The notes under the pieces are model-generated. The model saw only the letters and a program-made list of their open reading frames with translations, ran no database searches and was not told the DNA's origin. Below, piece after piece: positions 51,041 through 58,070 of a stretch of DNA of 64,000 bases (its first letter is position 1; each line of letters begins with the position of its first letter). Origin of the DNA: a virus; the IMG/VR virus record IMGVR_UViG_3300048592_000244, positions 42,114 to 106,113 of that record; one strand, 5' to 3'. Both the position numbers and the translations under genes were made by a program.

Positions 51041-51111
51041 GGGGCTGGCCGGAATTTCCTCCGGCCAGCCCCACCGTGGTCTACCGTCGCTGCTCCGTGG
51101 AGCGGCAACGG
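51041..51111 (+). promoter_or_regulatory. two hairpins in the leader of the 51134 gene
   Basis: A perfect 13-bp stem GGGGCTGGCCGGA/TCCGGCCAGCCCC (51041-51053, 51060-51072) with no T-tract, followed by an imperfect hairpin CCGT..GCTC/GAGC..ACGG at 51084-51111. They fill the 100-base gap before the GGGAG site at 51122. Confidence 0.5.
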
Positions 51112-51133
51112 CAGGTCACTTGGGAGCAAGGCA

Positions 51134-51631
51134 ATGCCAGTCAACAAGGCCAGTCTAAAGCGGCACGTAGTCCGAAAGACAGCAACCCGGCACGTCTACC
51201 GGGACAAGCTGACGGTACTGCGTGAAGCCAAACACCCCGGTGTCGCCGCTGTCCGTGGCTACGTCACCGACAAGGCTGGCAACCGGACCACCATGCCGTG
51301 GCAGCTAATTTCCGACAATGCCGCTGCCCACTTGCCCACTGAGCAGGTCTTCACCGAACGCTATGCCCCGATGCGACAAGCCGTGTTCTTCCGCTTCCGG
51401 GCTTGGAAAACTCTGACCGGCAAGACCAACGGAAAGAAGCGGGCAAGGGCCATCCTTCGCCGCGTCAAGGAACTGCTGGACCTGCCGGAACTGAACAACC
51501 CGGACAACCCCGACAGAATCGACAACGGGGTTTTCCGCTTGCTGCCCCGGACTGAGCGGCACTTGGAATTGCTGCAAGCCATCGTCGCCGACAATGACGA
51601 TTGCTTGCTGCCGCTGTCCGATACGCTTTGA
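51134..51631 (+). CDS. basic unknown protein
   Basis: 165 residues, strongly basic in the first 115 (LKRHVVRKTATRHVYRDKL, KTNGKKRARAILRRVKELL) with an acidic C-terminal tail. Its charge suggests nucleic-acid binding, but I see no defined fold. GGGAG at 51122 precedes the ATG. Confidence 0.75.
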   Translation: MPVNKASLKRHVVRKTATRHVYRDKLTVLREAKHPGVAAVRGYVTDKAGNRTTMPWQLISDNAAAHLPTEQVFTERYAPMRQAVFFRFRAWKTLTGKTNGKKRARAILRRVKELLDLPELNNPDNPDRIDNGVFRLLPRTERHLELLQAIVADNDDCLLPLSDTL

Positions 51632-51824
51632 CCCCTTGACGGGTCAACACTGCCTTACGCTGCCTTCACTGTGCGGCTCGGCGGTTTCCGAAAGCGGAGA
51701 TAATCCGCCCACGGTCTAACGTCGCTTCTCAGCGCGAGACGCGACGTGAGCCCGTGGCTCAGTCCATACAATTTCACTCACGCCAGCCCCACTCTGTGGG
51801 GCTGGTCTGCATTGGAGACCAGCC
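51632..51824 (+). ncRNA. candidate structured leader RNA with alternative hairpins
   Basis: 193 bases without a gene. After TTGACGGGTCAA (51636-51647) come hairpin P1 (51680-51709: GGCGG, TCCG/CGGA, CCGCC), hairpin P2 (51709-51757: CCACGG/CCGTGG, a 4x4 internal loop, ACGTCGC/GCGACGT, TCTC/GAGA), hairpin A (51783-51792 with 51796-51805) and a competing hairpin B (GCTGGTCT 51801-51808 with AGACCAGC 51816-51823). A and B share GCTGG; B covers the GGAGA ribosome site of the next gene. This is the design of a translational switch. Confidence 0.6.
51636..51647. promoter_or_regulatory. palindromic operator TTGACGGGTCAA
   Basis: Third intergenic copy of the TTGAC-NN-GTCAA word, right after the 51134 gene stop and before the structured leader. 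Confidence 0.5.
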
Positions 51825-52001
51825 ATGAACCCATACGCTGTCCTGCTCGAAATGGCCGTGAACCAACGGCGCACCGTCCGTGAGGAAATGGCTGAGGCCC
51901 TGCGCAACCGGCATCTCAAGAAGTACGCCGTGCTGGAAAAAGACCACACCAAGCTGTCCGACAAGATCACTGACTACCAGTCGAAATTGAAGGCGGCATA
52001 A
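51825..52001 (+). CDS. small helical protein
   Basis: 58 residues, helical, basic/amphipathic with an REEMAEALRNRHLKK centre. GGAGA at 51814-51818 is the ribosome site, and it lies inside a predicted alternative hairpin, so translation may be regulated by the leader. No family recognised. Confidence 0.75.
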   Translation: MNPYAVLLEMAVNQRRTVREEMAEALRNRHLKKYAVLEKDHTKLSDKITDYQSKLKAA

Positions 52002-52019
52002 CCCGGAGGATATTCCCGT

Positions 52020-52244
52020 ATGAAGGAAATCGCTCTTTTCCGTCGTCTCGCCGTCTATGGTGTCCACGACCGCAACTTCGTCTGCTTCCGTCGCGTTGAC
52101 GGCAGCTACGGGGTGTACGACAAGCTCACCAACGAGCAGTTGTTCACCATCGCTGAGGACGAAGCCTACAACACGTTCTACCTCGGGCGTGAGACCGCTG
52201 CCAAGTTCACCTTCTTGGACAGCCCATTCCGCAAGTCGGCCTAA
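52020..52244 (+). CDS. small unknown protein
   Basis: 74 residues, beta-rich and aromatic (NFVCFRRVDGSYGVYDKL, AYNTFYLGRETAAKF). GGAGGATATTCCCGT gives a strong ribosome site 10 bases before ATG. Function unknown. Confidence 0.75.
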   Translation: MKEIALFRRLAVYGVHDRNFVCFRRVDGSYGVYDKLTNEQLFTIAEDEAYNTFYLGRETAAKFTFLDSPFRKSA

Positions 52245-52351
52245 GACCGGCCAGCAATCAGCGCACTGAGCGCATCGAGCGGGAGCTACGACGATGCCGG
52301 GCTTCGTGTGCTGTCTGCTGTTCGTTCCTAACCCACCAAGGAGGAAAAGCT

Positions 52352-52591
52352 ATGCACGCAACAAAACTCGAAGCACGCAAGAAGTTCGACGCTCTGTTCT
52401 CCCAGAAGCAGCCGACGCGGGAGGAAATGTTCATGCGTCCTGACTTCCGGGTGCTGGCCGCGATGGTCGGCATGAATTTCGGCCAGTGCTGGGATGCGTT
52501 GGTCAACAAGGCCAGTGCCACGAAGTACGGCGGCAACATCCTGCTGGCCGCCGAAGACTGGTACGGCGAAGTCTCGGCTCCCCGCTTCTAG
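52352..52591 (+). CDS. small unknown protein
   Basis: 79 residues: a Lys-rich helical start, a Met-rich hydrophobic centre (FRVLAAMVGMNFGQCWDALV) and a WYGEV ending. AAGGAGGAAAAGC precedes the ATG. No motif recognised. Confidence 0.75.
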   Translation: MHATKLEARKKFDALFSQKQPTREEMFMRPDFRVLAAMVGMNFGQCWDALVNKASATKYGGNILLAAEDWYGEVSAPRF

Positions 52592-52599
52592 GAGGAGCC

Positions 52600-52794
52600 A
52601 TGTCGGAAAAACAGCGTCATATCCGTTTGCGCGTCGAAGTCCGTGACGCGCTGGGCGCGTTGGTACTCACCTACGCATTCTGGCTGGACGATCACGTCGC
52701 ACGCCGGGCATTCGCTGCCCGGTGTCCTGACGCGTGGTTGGCTGGCCAACGCATCACCACGTTCAAGGAGAACGCCGATGGCAGTGAACTATGA
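52600..52794 (+). CDS. small unknown protein
   Basis: 64 residues from ATG 52600 with GGAGGAG upstream; alpha/beta with IRLRVEVRDALGALVLTY and a WLDDHVARRAFAAR helix. It overlaps the next gene by 17 bases, so the two are co-translated. Confidence 0.75.
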   Translation: MSEKQRHIRLRVEVRDALGALVLTYAFWLDDHVARRAFAARCPDAWLAGQRITTFKENADGSEL

Positions 52795-53386
52795 TTTCAC
52801 CCGGATAGACCGGGACATCTGGCTGAGTCTGTTTTTCGGGCTTACTCAGGAGCGCATCGACAGCGACAACGACCACTATGGGCTCGAACCGGAATTGCCG
52901 ATCAAGCCCGATGAGTGGGTTGACGCGGTACACTCGCCGTGGTTCAAGCCAGACCCGGAGAGCGACAAGCCTCTGGACAAGCACGGTGTTGAGCAGGGCT
53001 GGGTCATCATGGCCCAGCACAGTTTCGTCCACAACGTGATGATGGCGCTGATCCCCTGTATGCCAGCGCCGGGCTGGGGCCTGTCGGATAAGAACATCGA
53101 CGAGGCTGTCCGCCGCGTTCTGATCTATCAGGAAGTCACCGGCCCCTTGGGCAGTAAATTCGTCGGCCCGTGGATTCTGCCGCAGAAGAAACAGCGCAAC
53201 TTCTGGGAGCCGTACTACGTCACTGAGGAGGAAATTCGCAAACTGAACGGCTTGTCCGTGAATTTCTCCACGGTGAACATCTCCACGTTCCGCAAGACCG
53301 TCGAGCGGTGCCTTGAGGAAAAGGTCGCCCAGCGTGCCTACCGGGCGAAGAAGGAGGCAGAGGAGAAGATGGCCAAGACCGGGTAA
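52778..53386 (+). CDS. unknown protein, 202 residues
   Basis: From ATG 52778 (AAGGAGAACG upstream). N-terminal aromatic segment FTRIDRDIWLSLFFGL, a His-containing helix AQHSFVHNVMMALIP, Trp-rich centre, and a basic/acidic coiled C-terminus from about residue 165. One of the longer proteins of the accessory block; no known motif. Confidence 0.75.
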   Translation: MAVNYDFTRIDRDIWLSLFFGLTQERIDSDNDHYGLEPELPIKPDEWVDAVHSPWFKPDPESDKPLDKHGVEQGWVIMAQHSFVHNVMMALIPCMPAPGWGLSDKNIDEAVRRVLIYQEVTGPLGSKFVGPWILPQKKQRNFWEPYYVTEEEIRKLNGLSVNFSTVNISTFRKTVERCLEEKVAQRAYRAKKEAEEKMAKTG

Positions 53387-53408
53387 TCTCACTCCTCGGT
53401 TGAGGCCA

Positions 53409-53444
53409 GTGCCCCGACGTGGAATTCGGTGGGCGTCGGGGCAC
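53409..53444 (+). terminator. strong hairpin after the 52778 gene
   Basis: Perfect 11-bp stem GTGCCCCGACG (53409-53419) with CGTCGGGGCAC (53434-53444). No T-run follows, so termination would be Rho-assisted or the stem may protect the 3' end. Confidence 0.5.
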
Positions 53445-53460
53445 GCATCTCAACTGACGA

Positions 53461-53484
53461 AGGAGGTGCCCTATGAAACGCTAA
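53461..53484 (+). other. three-codon minigene MKR with strong ribosome site
   Basis: AGGAGGTG at 53461-53468 (AAGGAGGTG including the preceding base) is followed by ATG AAA CGC TAA (53473-53484). No longer frame uses this start. It may be a leader peptide, a ribosome-stalling element or the remnant of a deleted gene. CTCAACT (53449-53455) can pair with AGTTGAG (53505-53511) around it. Confidence 0.5.
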
Positions 53485-53536
53485 CACAGACATTGCTTTG
53501 GAAAAGTTGAGTACACAAAAGGTGGAGTACCGAAGC

Positions 53537-53568
53537 ACGGGCCATCGGCGATCACGCCTTTGGCCCGT
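53537..53568 (+). terminator. nested hairpin before the 53597 gene
   Basis: ACGGGCCA (53537-53544) pairs with TGGCCCGT (53561-53568) and encloses GGCG/CGCC. TGTTCGTTTCTC follows. Terminator or leader attenuator. Confidence 0.5.
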
Positions 53569-53596
53569 TGTTCGTTTCTCCCCGTGAGGAAATTCC

Positions 53597-54055
53597 ATGA
53601 CCAACCATCCGCCCTTCCAGCGGCCTGATCGTTTCGTGCCTTGGGACAGCGAAATGATCGCCCAGCTTCCATCCGGCCAGAGCCGGGCGTGGTTCGTCAC
53701 GCTTGACCAGCACGGTGAAGTCAGCACTGGCCGGGTGCTGAACATAGACACCCGCCGTGAGTACGTCTGGTTTGTCGCAGCCAACGGTAAGATCACTGTC
53801 GAGGCAGAGGTGCCGAAGCATGTGGTCAAGACTGTGCGGAGTCTGCTGGTGCGTCCGAAGCGAGACGAACTGACTGAGGCAGCCAAGCGGGAAATTTCCT
53901 GCATGACCACGCTGATCTACGATCTGGCCGCGACTCTCGACCAGAAGGTGGACATCGTGAAGGACACCAAGTGGTTCATCCGTCGAGTCGAGGACCGGCT
54001 CATCGGTGAGTGCAAACAGTTTTCCCATCTGGCCCCAAACTACAAGGAGAAGTGA
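53597..54055 (+). CDS. unknown protein, 152 residues
   Basis: First half is beta-rich (SRAWFVTLDQHGEVSTGRVL, YVWFVAANGKITVEAEV), second half helical and charged. GAGGAAATTCC precedes ATG. The tail is KEK, formed by the AAGGAGAAG ribosome site of the next gene. Function unknown. Confidence 0.75.
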   Translation: MTNHPPFQRPDRFVPWDSEMIAQLPSGQSRAWFVTLDQHGEVSTGRVLNIDTRREYVWFVAANGKITVEAEVPKHVVKTVRSLLVRPKRDELTEAAKREISCMTTLIYDLAATLDQKVDIVKDTKWFIRRVEDRLIGECKQFSHLAPNYKEK

Positions 54056-54294
54056 TGATGACCGCAGAACACCGCGACGTCCGTGACGTCACACCGGCTG
54101 ACGTCCGCCGCAAGCAGCAGGCCCGCGACATGCACAACCAGAAGGTTCGCATCTTGAAGGCGAAGATCGAACGCATCGAGCGGACCATCACTGATCTGGC
54201 CAAGAAGCCGGAGACGTCGGACGAACTGTTGTCCAAGTGGCGTCAGTCGTGGGACTGGCACAACGCGGAACTCAAGAAGCTGGAAGGAAAATAG
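54055..54294 (+). CDS. small coiled-coil protein
   Basis: 79 residues from ATG 54055 (overlapping the TGA of the previous gene) or ATG 54058. Helical and basic with KVRILKAKIERIERTITDL and a DWHNAELKKLE end. Co-translated with its neighbours. Unknown function. Confidence 0.75.
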   Translation: MMTAEHRDVRDVTPADVRRKQQARDMHNQKVRILKAKIERIERTITDLAKKPETSDELLSKWRQSWDWHNAELKKLEGK

Positions 54295-54296
54295 CC

Positions 54297-54530
54297 ATGA
54301 GTGAGGTGACGCTCGAACAGTGGCTGGAAGACCACTGGAACGATGACACGACGGAGTACCGCACGGGGCTGATGCTCCGTGATCTGGGCTTCGACGAAAG
54401 CGAGTACGATGAGGAGGACGAACGCTGGCGTGTCCGGTGCAGCCAGTGTGAAGCTCTCTGCATCAACGGTCATCCGACACACGAGCACGGCTGCCCTAAC
54501 AAAAACCGACGCCGGGATGAGGAGGAATAG
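54297..54530 (+). CDS. small acidic zinc-binding protein
   Basis: 77 residues. The first 50 are acidic; CSQCEALCINGHPTHEHGCP (about 49-68) has a C-x2-C, C, H, H-x-H, C set that can bind zinc. Starts two bases after the previous TAG. Such acidic zinc-finger proteins are common among phage host-takeover genes, but no target can be given. Confidence 0.75.
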   Translation: MSEVTLEQWLEDHWNDDTTEYRTGLMLRDLGFDESEYDEEDERWRVRCSQCEALCINGHPTHEHGCPNKNRRRDEEE

Positions 54531-54532
54531 CT

Positions 54533-54817
54533 GTGGGCTACTACCTGAAATACGTCGTCATCTGGTTCAACACCAGAGAGTACGGCGGCCCGGAGGAAGG
54601 CGGCTGGTGGTTTGACACTGGCGAGCCCCAGAAGGTCTACACCTGCAAGTCGCCCGCCGAGCGTGCGGTCTGTGAGGAGTTGGCCAACAAGCAGGTGGAA
54701 AAACAGAACGAGGGGCGCAGGCCGCTCTCGTCGGTGTTGTCCACCGGCAGATATTCCGTGTCCATTGAGGACGAGAAGCCGGTGCCGTATCCGGCTGTCG
54801 CACCTCACTACGAGTAG
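54533..54817 (+). CDS. small unknown protein (GTG start)
   Basis: 94 residues, GTG start two bases after the previous TAG with GAGGAGG upstream inside that gene. Aromatic beta start YYLKYVVIWFNTREY, then a helical AERAVCEELANKQVEKQ. No motif. Confidence 0.75.
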   Translation: MGYYLKYVVIWFNTREYGGPEEGGWWFDTGEPQKVYTCKSPAERAVCEELANKQVEKQNEGRRPLSSVLSTGRYSVSIEDEKPVPYPAVAPHYE

Positions 54818-54830
54818 GGAGGAAAAGCTC

Positions 54831-55064
54831 ATGTTCGAGCGCATCAAAGCAGCGGCGGAAAAGCAGGGCTGCGTCGTCGAAGGCTTCTGTTCCTACGCCA
54901 ACCCCGGCGACAGCCATCTGGCTGTTGTGCTGTGCCGTCGTGAAGACGACAGCATGGTGTCGTGGGTCTGGAATGACTCCAGCGGCGGCTTTGTCTGGGG
55001 CCGTTACCACGATGAAGCACGTCCGGCGTTCGCCGAGCGTGTCCAATACTACTGCGTGAAATAA
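54831..55064 (+). CDS. small unknown protein
   Basis: 77 residues from ATG 54831, GGGAGGAAAAG upstream. Alpha start then a beta-rich, Trp-containing centre (SMVSWVWNDSSGGFVWGRY). Unknown function. Confidence 0.75.
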   Translation: MFERIKAAAEKQGCVVEGFCSYANPGDSHLAVVLCRREDDSMVSWVWNDSSGGFVWGRYHDEARPAFAERVQYYCVK

Positions 55065-55073
55065 GGAGCAGTC

Positions 55074-55256
55074 ATGTACGGTGACTTCAAACGGTGCGTG
55101 GCTTGTCGCTCGGCGTTTTGCGAGAGCACGCTGCCGACAGACCTTCTTCCTGACAAGTGCCCCAAGCACATGACCGCAGAAGAAACCGAGACGTGGCTGG
55201 CTTCGTTGCCAGTCCAGTACAACCGGAAATCATTGGCCGACGCTGAAAAGGAGTAG
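55074..55256 (+). CDS. small zinc-ribbon-like protein
   Basis: 60 residues with CVACRSAFC and later CPKH, a C-x2-C ... C-x2-H pattern. It ends in EKE encoded by the AAGGAG that serves the next gene. Unknown function. Confidence 0.75.
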   Translation: MYGDFKRCVACRSAFCESTLPTDLLPDKCPKHMTAEETETWLASLPVQYNRKSLADAEKE

Positions 55257-55258
55257 CC

Positions 55259-55747
55259 ATGTCGGAAGGCGATGAAATGTTTGTCAAGGACACCGAGTGG
55301 GCGCAGCAGCGCATCAGCCACGGTGAGATGACTTTCCTTGAAGTGCTTTGGGAGAACGGAAAAGTCGGTCTGGATTTTCCGTACAAGCACACACCAGAGT
55401 ACAAGCGCATGTCTGACCTGCTGCTGGTGGAGTCGTTCACTGGCTCCCGTGGAGTGAACGCTATCCGGTTCACGGACACAGGTGCGAAATTCGCTCTCAG
55501 GTATTTTCCTCGTGCCCAGAAGGAAAATCCGTGGTGGAGACTGACGCCACCAGACAGGTTTGTTTCTGGCCAGCGTGACGTGGTTGTCGCGTGGGAATTG
55601 CTGTTGCAGTTCATCGTCAAGCTGGAGTTCATGGGTCTGGCAGAGCGCAGAGCGTTTCTGAGGTCTGTCCCTAACATCGACGATGAACACCGGGAACACA
55701 CGGTCGCCTTTGTGAACGCTGTCTTTGCGACTTACGACAAGGAGTAG
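55259..55747 (+). CDS. unknown protein, 162 residues
   Basis: Mixed alpha/beta with MTFLEVLWENGKVGLDF, a charged centre and a hydrophobic helix VVVAWELLLQFIVKLEFMGL. Starts two bases after the previous TAG. Local GC3 is lower than in neighbours. No motif. Confidence 0.75.
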   Translation: MSEGDEMFVKDTEWAQQRISHGEMTFLEVLWENGKVGLDFPYKHTPEYKRMSDLLLVESFTGSRGVNAIRFTDTGAKFALRYFPRAQKENPWWRLTPPDRFVSGQRDVVVAWELLLQFIVKLEFMGLAERRAFLRSVPNIDDEHREHTVAFVNAVFATYDKE

Positions 55748-55749
55748 CT

Positions 55750-55962
55750 ATGGCGACGAAATCGCCGCCGTTCATTCGGTACATGGTGCCGATTACCGAT
55801 GAGGCAGAAGCACAGATGCGAGAAAATGATTCTCTGCCTCCGTGGTACAGGCCCACGCCTCACTACTTCAATGAACGTCAGCGTGCAAAGGCCGAGGACT
55901 GTGCTCGTCGCACAGGCTCTCGTGTCATTGATATGTTCAAAGAGTACGACCGGAGGAAATAG
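55750..55962 (+). CDS. small unknown protein
   Basis: 70 residues, Pro/Arg-rich first half (PPWYRPTPHYFNERQR) and a basic helix. Start two bases after the previous TAG; its own end carries GGAGGAAA for the next gene. Confidence 0.75.
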   Translation: MATKSPPFIRYMVPITDEAEAQMRENDSLPPWYRPTPHYFNERQRAKAEDCARRTGSRVIDMFKEYDRRK

Positions 55963-55964
55963 CC

Positions 55965-56291
55965 ATGCCAGACACACTTGAAAACCTGACCAACGTGGCG
56001 GGCCGTCTTGTAGCGTTGCGTAAGCTCAAGAAGAAGGCTGACCCCGCCAGCGGTATTTCCATCAAGGTGCGCTTCGGCGTGCTCTCCGACAGGCTGGAGG
56101 ATGAAGACCCCAGCCGTACTCCACGGGAGTACATCGGACTGGAATGCTGCCGGTACTACAACGAAATTATAGACCTGCTCATCAAGGAGCAGGAGGAGAG
56201 CCTTGCGTTCTGGATCAAGAACGCGAGAGAACTGTCCGCCCAGCTAACTGTGGCCGTTGAGAAATTCCAGCATTTTCAAACCAAGGAGTAG
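55965..56291 (+). CDS. small helical protein
   Basis: 108 residues, largely helical: LENLTNVAGRLVALRKLKKK, then IDLLIKEQEESLAFWIKNAR. Unknown function. Ends in TKE from the ribosome site of the next gene. Confidence 0.75.
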   Translation: MPDTLENLTNVAGRLVALRKLKKKADPASGISIKVRFGVLSDRLEDEDPSRTPREYIGLECCRYYNEIIDLLIKEQEESLAFWIKNARELSAQLTVAVEKFQHFQTKE

Positions 56292-56293
56292 CC

Positions 56294-56710
56294 ATGAGCA
56301 GAGACGTCCGCACCAAGAAGGAGTACGAAGAATACTGCGCCGCCGTGGAGGAGTTCTTCAAGACTGAGGGAATTACCAACCTCAGCGGCGGGCACTTGAC
56401 GTGTCAAAACTGTGGCTTCGACGACGAAGAAGTTGACGGGCACACCGTCAATTTCACTGACGAGGAGAAGTGCATCAAGTGCGGCGCGAGCCGTGAGATG
56501 ATGGACGAGCCGTACTTCTCGTGGCGTTCTTGCGAATGCTGTGGCGGTATGCTGGGCGGCAACCGCGAGCACGCTACCGGGTACAACCCGACGACGAAGG
56601 AAATTCAGGAGTACGAGGTCTGCTCGAACTGCATCTACTTCGCTGAGTACGGCAAGCTGGACGACATGACCATGATGGAAATTGGCGAGCACGATGACGA
56701 GGAGGAGTAG
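56294..56710 (+). CDS. acidic zinc-finger protein
   Basis: 138 residues with four Cys pairs: CQNC, CIKC, CECC and CSNC, enough for two zinc ribbons, in a strongly acidic protein ending DDEEE. The TTGACGTGTCAA palindrome (56396-56407) lies within the gene. Probably binds a host protein or nucleic acid; role unknown. Confidence 0.8.
   Translation: MSRDVRTKKEYEEYCAAVEEFFKTEGITNLSGGHLTCQNCGFDDEEVDGHTVNFTDEEKCIKCGASREMMDEPYFSWRSCECCGGMLGGNREHATGYNPTTKEIQEYEVCSNCIYFAEYGKLDDMTMMEIGEHDDEEE
56396..56407. promoter_or_regulatory. intragenic TTGACGTGTCAA palindrome
   Basis: Fourth copy of the TTGAC-NN-GTCAA word, inside the zinc-finger gene. Could be an internal operator. Confidence 0.35.
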
Positions 56711-56712
56711 CG

Positions 56713-56952
56713 ATGGAGATGGCGTGGACCTGTCATTTCGAGTACGTCTTGCTGAACGATGGCAAAGCTATCGCTGGTGGGGATGCCGAAGCAATGGCCG
56801 CTGTGGTGAATGCGTTCGGCATTACGGACAACAATTTCCGTCTACTCAAGTGGTATGAATGGATGGAATGGCAGGTGGAAGAACTCCGCCACCAGCAGAA
56901 AAAGGAAAACGAAGAACTCATGCGGGAAATTGGCCACGATGACGAGGAGTAG
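56713..56952 (+). CDS. small acidic protein
   Basis: 79 residues, Trp-rich (WTCHFEYV, LLKWYEWMEWQVEEL) with a charged helical tail ending DDEE. Start two bases after the previous TAG. Unknown function. Confidence 0.75.
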   Translation: MEMAWTCHFEYVLLNDGKAIAGGDAEAMAAVVNAFGITDNNFRLLKWYEWMEWQVEELRHQQKKENEELMREIGHDDEE

Positions 56953-56954
56953 CC

Positions 56955-57173
56955 ATGTCGCAGTTCTACATCGACCCGGACTACTCTACGGAGACGTCAT
57001 TGCCAAACGCTGAGACGTTCTTCGTCGGCCCGCGTGAAATTCTGGGCGTGAGAACCGGATGGTATTGGTGGGCGTGCTTCCCCGGCTGCCTACCTGATGG
57101 TGAAGCCAGCGGTCCGTTCCGTACTGAGGCCGGGGCAATCAAGGACGCAAGGAGCCTGAACCATGTCTGGTAG
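56955..57173 (+). CDS. small unknown protein
   Basis: 72 residues, with aromatic WYWWACFPGC centre and a GPFRTEAGAIKDAR helix like that of small DUF-type phage proteins. It overlaps the next gene by 11 bases. Confidence 0.75.
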   Translation: MSQFYIDPDYSTETSLPNAETFFVGPREILGVRTGWYWWACFPGCLPDGEASGPFRTEAGAIKDARSLNHVW

Positions 57174-57438
57174 AATCGGACCCAACCAGCAGTGCGACTG
57201 CGGCTCCGGCAAGAAATTCAAGAAGTGCTGCGGTGCCCGTGGTCGCATCACCGACCCGGTGCAGGCAGAGCAGCAGGCCCACAACGAAGAACGCTGGCGG
57301 GAACAGCGCAAGAAACCCAAGAGCAAGGACGCTGCGTTGATACCGTTCCTTTTCGCCGGGATGCTGGGCGCGGACTTGTCTGGCCCCGGCCCTGCTCCAC
57401 CGAAACCCAAGCGACGTAACCGGAGGAAACCGCAATGA
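57163..57438 (+). CDS. SEC-C motif zinc-binding protein
   Basis: 91 residues. Residues 11-24, CDCGSGKKFKKCCG, are the SEC-C zinc motif known from the C-terminus of SecA, where it binds SecB and ribosomes. The rest is a charged helix, a short hydrophobic stretch and a basic Pro/Arg tail. A phage might use it to contact the translocation or translation machinery; that is inference. It overlaps both neighbours. Confidence 0.8.
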   Translation: MSGRIGPNQQCDCGSGKKFKKCCGARGRITDPVQAEQQAHNEERWREQRKKPKSKDAALIPFLFAGMLGADLSGPGPAPPKPKRRNRRKPQ

Positions 57439-57635
57439 AGACCAAGCACCTGTTCAACAGCAATCGTGGTGACGCTGAGATCGAACTCAGCATCACCAAT
57501 TACTGCGTCCAGATGGACGTGACGAAAATGAACGCGGCCAACGAGCCGCAGGCCATCATGTCGCCGCAGGCTGCGCGGATATTCGCTGCCAACCTCAACG
57601 CCTACGCCGACGAGATCGACCGGAGGACAGCATGA
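57435..57635 (+). CDS. small unknown protein
   Basis: 66 residues: a beta first half (AEIELSITNYCVQMDVTK) and an Ala-rich helix. ATGA overlap at both ends shows tight coupling. Unknown function. Confidence 0.7.
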   Translation: MKTKHLFNSNRGDAEIELSITNYCVQMDVTKMNAANEPQAIMSPQAARIFAANLNAYADEIDRRTA

Positions 57636-57832
57636 ATGCGGTCTTCTGCTTCGCTCTAAAGCACACACCCGGTAGCAGGCTACGGTCAGCAATAGTCTTC
57701 GCTCGTTGGGGTGTTGACGACGTTGTGCTGCTGTCGCTGGAAGCTAAATGGAAAAACGCCAAGGGCGGCTACACAGTCCCGGTGGCGTGCATCGAGGAGG
57801 CAGCAAGATATGTCGAACGAGACGGGAAGTGA
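57632..57832 (+). CDS. small unknown protein
   Basis: 66 residues, beta-rich (SAIVFARWGVDDVVLLSLEA), no motif. Overlaps the previous gene by 4 bases and the next by 23. Confidence 0.7.
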   Translation: MNAVFCFALKHTPGSRLRSAIVFARWGVDDVVLLSLEAKWKNAKGGYTVPVACIEEAARYVERDGK

Positions 57833-58070
57833 ACCTACTCGTGAACGTGCGGAGCGTCTTGTCCAACTGGATATGGGCAACACGCCGTGGGCAACGCCAA
57901 AGCAGTACCTCGAACTGCTGGATGTAATCAAGGACTTGAGTCTGTGCCTTGACGAGCACGGCCAGCACCAAGGCACGCATTACATCCGCGATGGCAAGAT
58001 TGAGCCCAAGGGCAGCTTCATTGCTTTGGTTCACAAGGCGCAGGAAATTACGGAGAGAACCGATGGGTGA
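57810..58070 (+). CDS. small helical protein
   Basis: 86 residues from ATG 57810 (GAGGAGG upstream). Helical, with TPKQYLELLDVIKDLSLCLD and a His-rich turn. Overlaps the next gene by 8 bases. Unknown. Confidence 0.7.
   Translation: MSNETGSEPTRERAERLVQLDMGNTPWATPKQYLELLDVIKDLSLCLDEHGQHQGTHYIRDGKIEPKGSFIALVHKAQEITERTDG

Noticed and set aside
52311-52430. Short frame beginning MPGFVCCLLFV upstream of the 52352 gene
   Set aside because: It runs into the 52352 gene in another frame and has no independent support.
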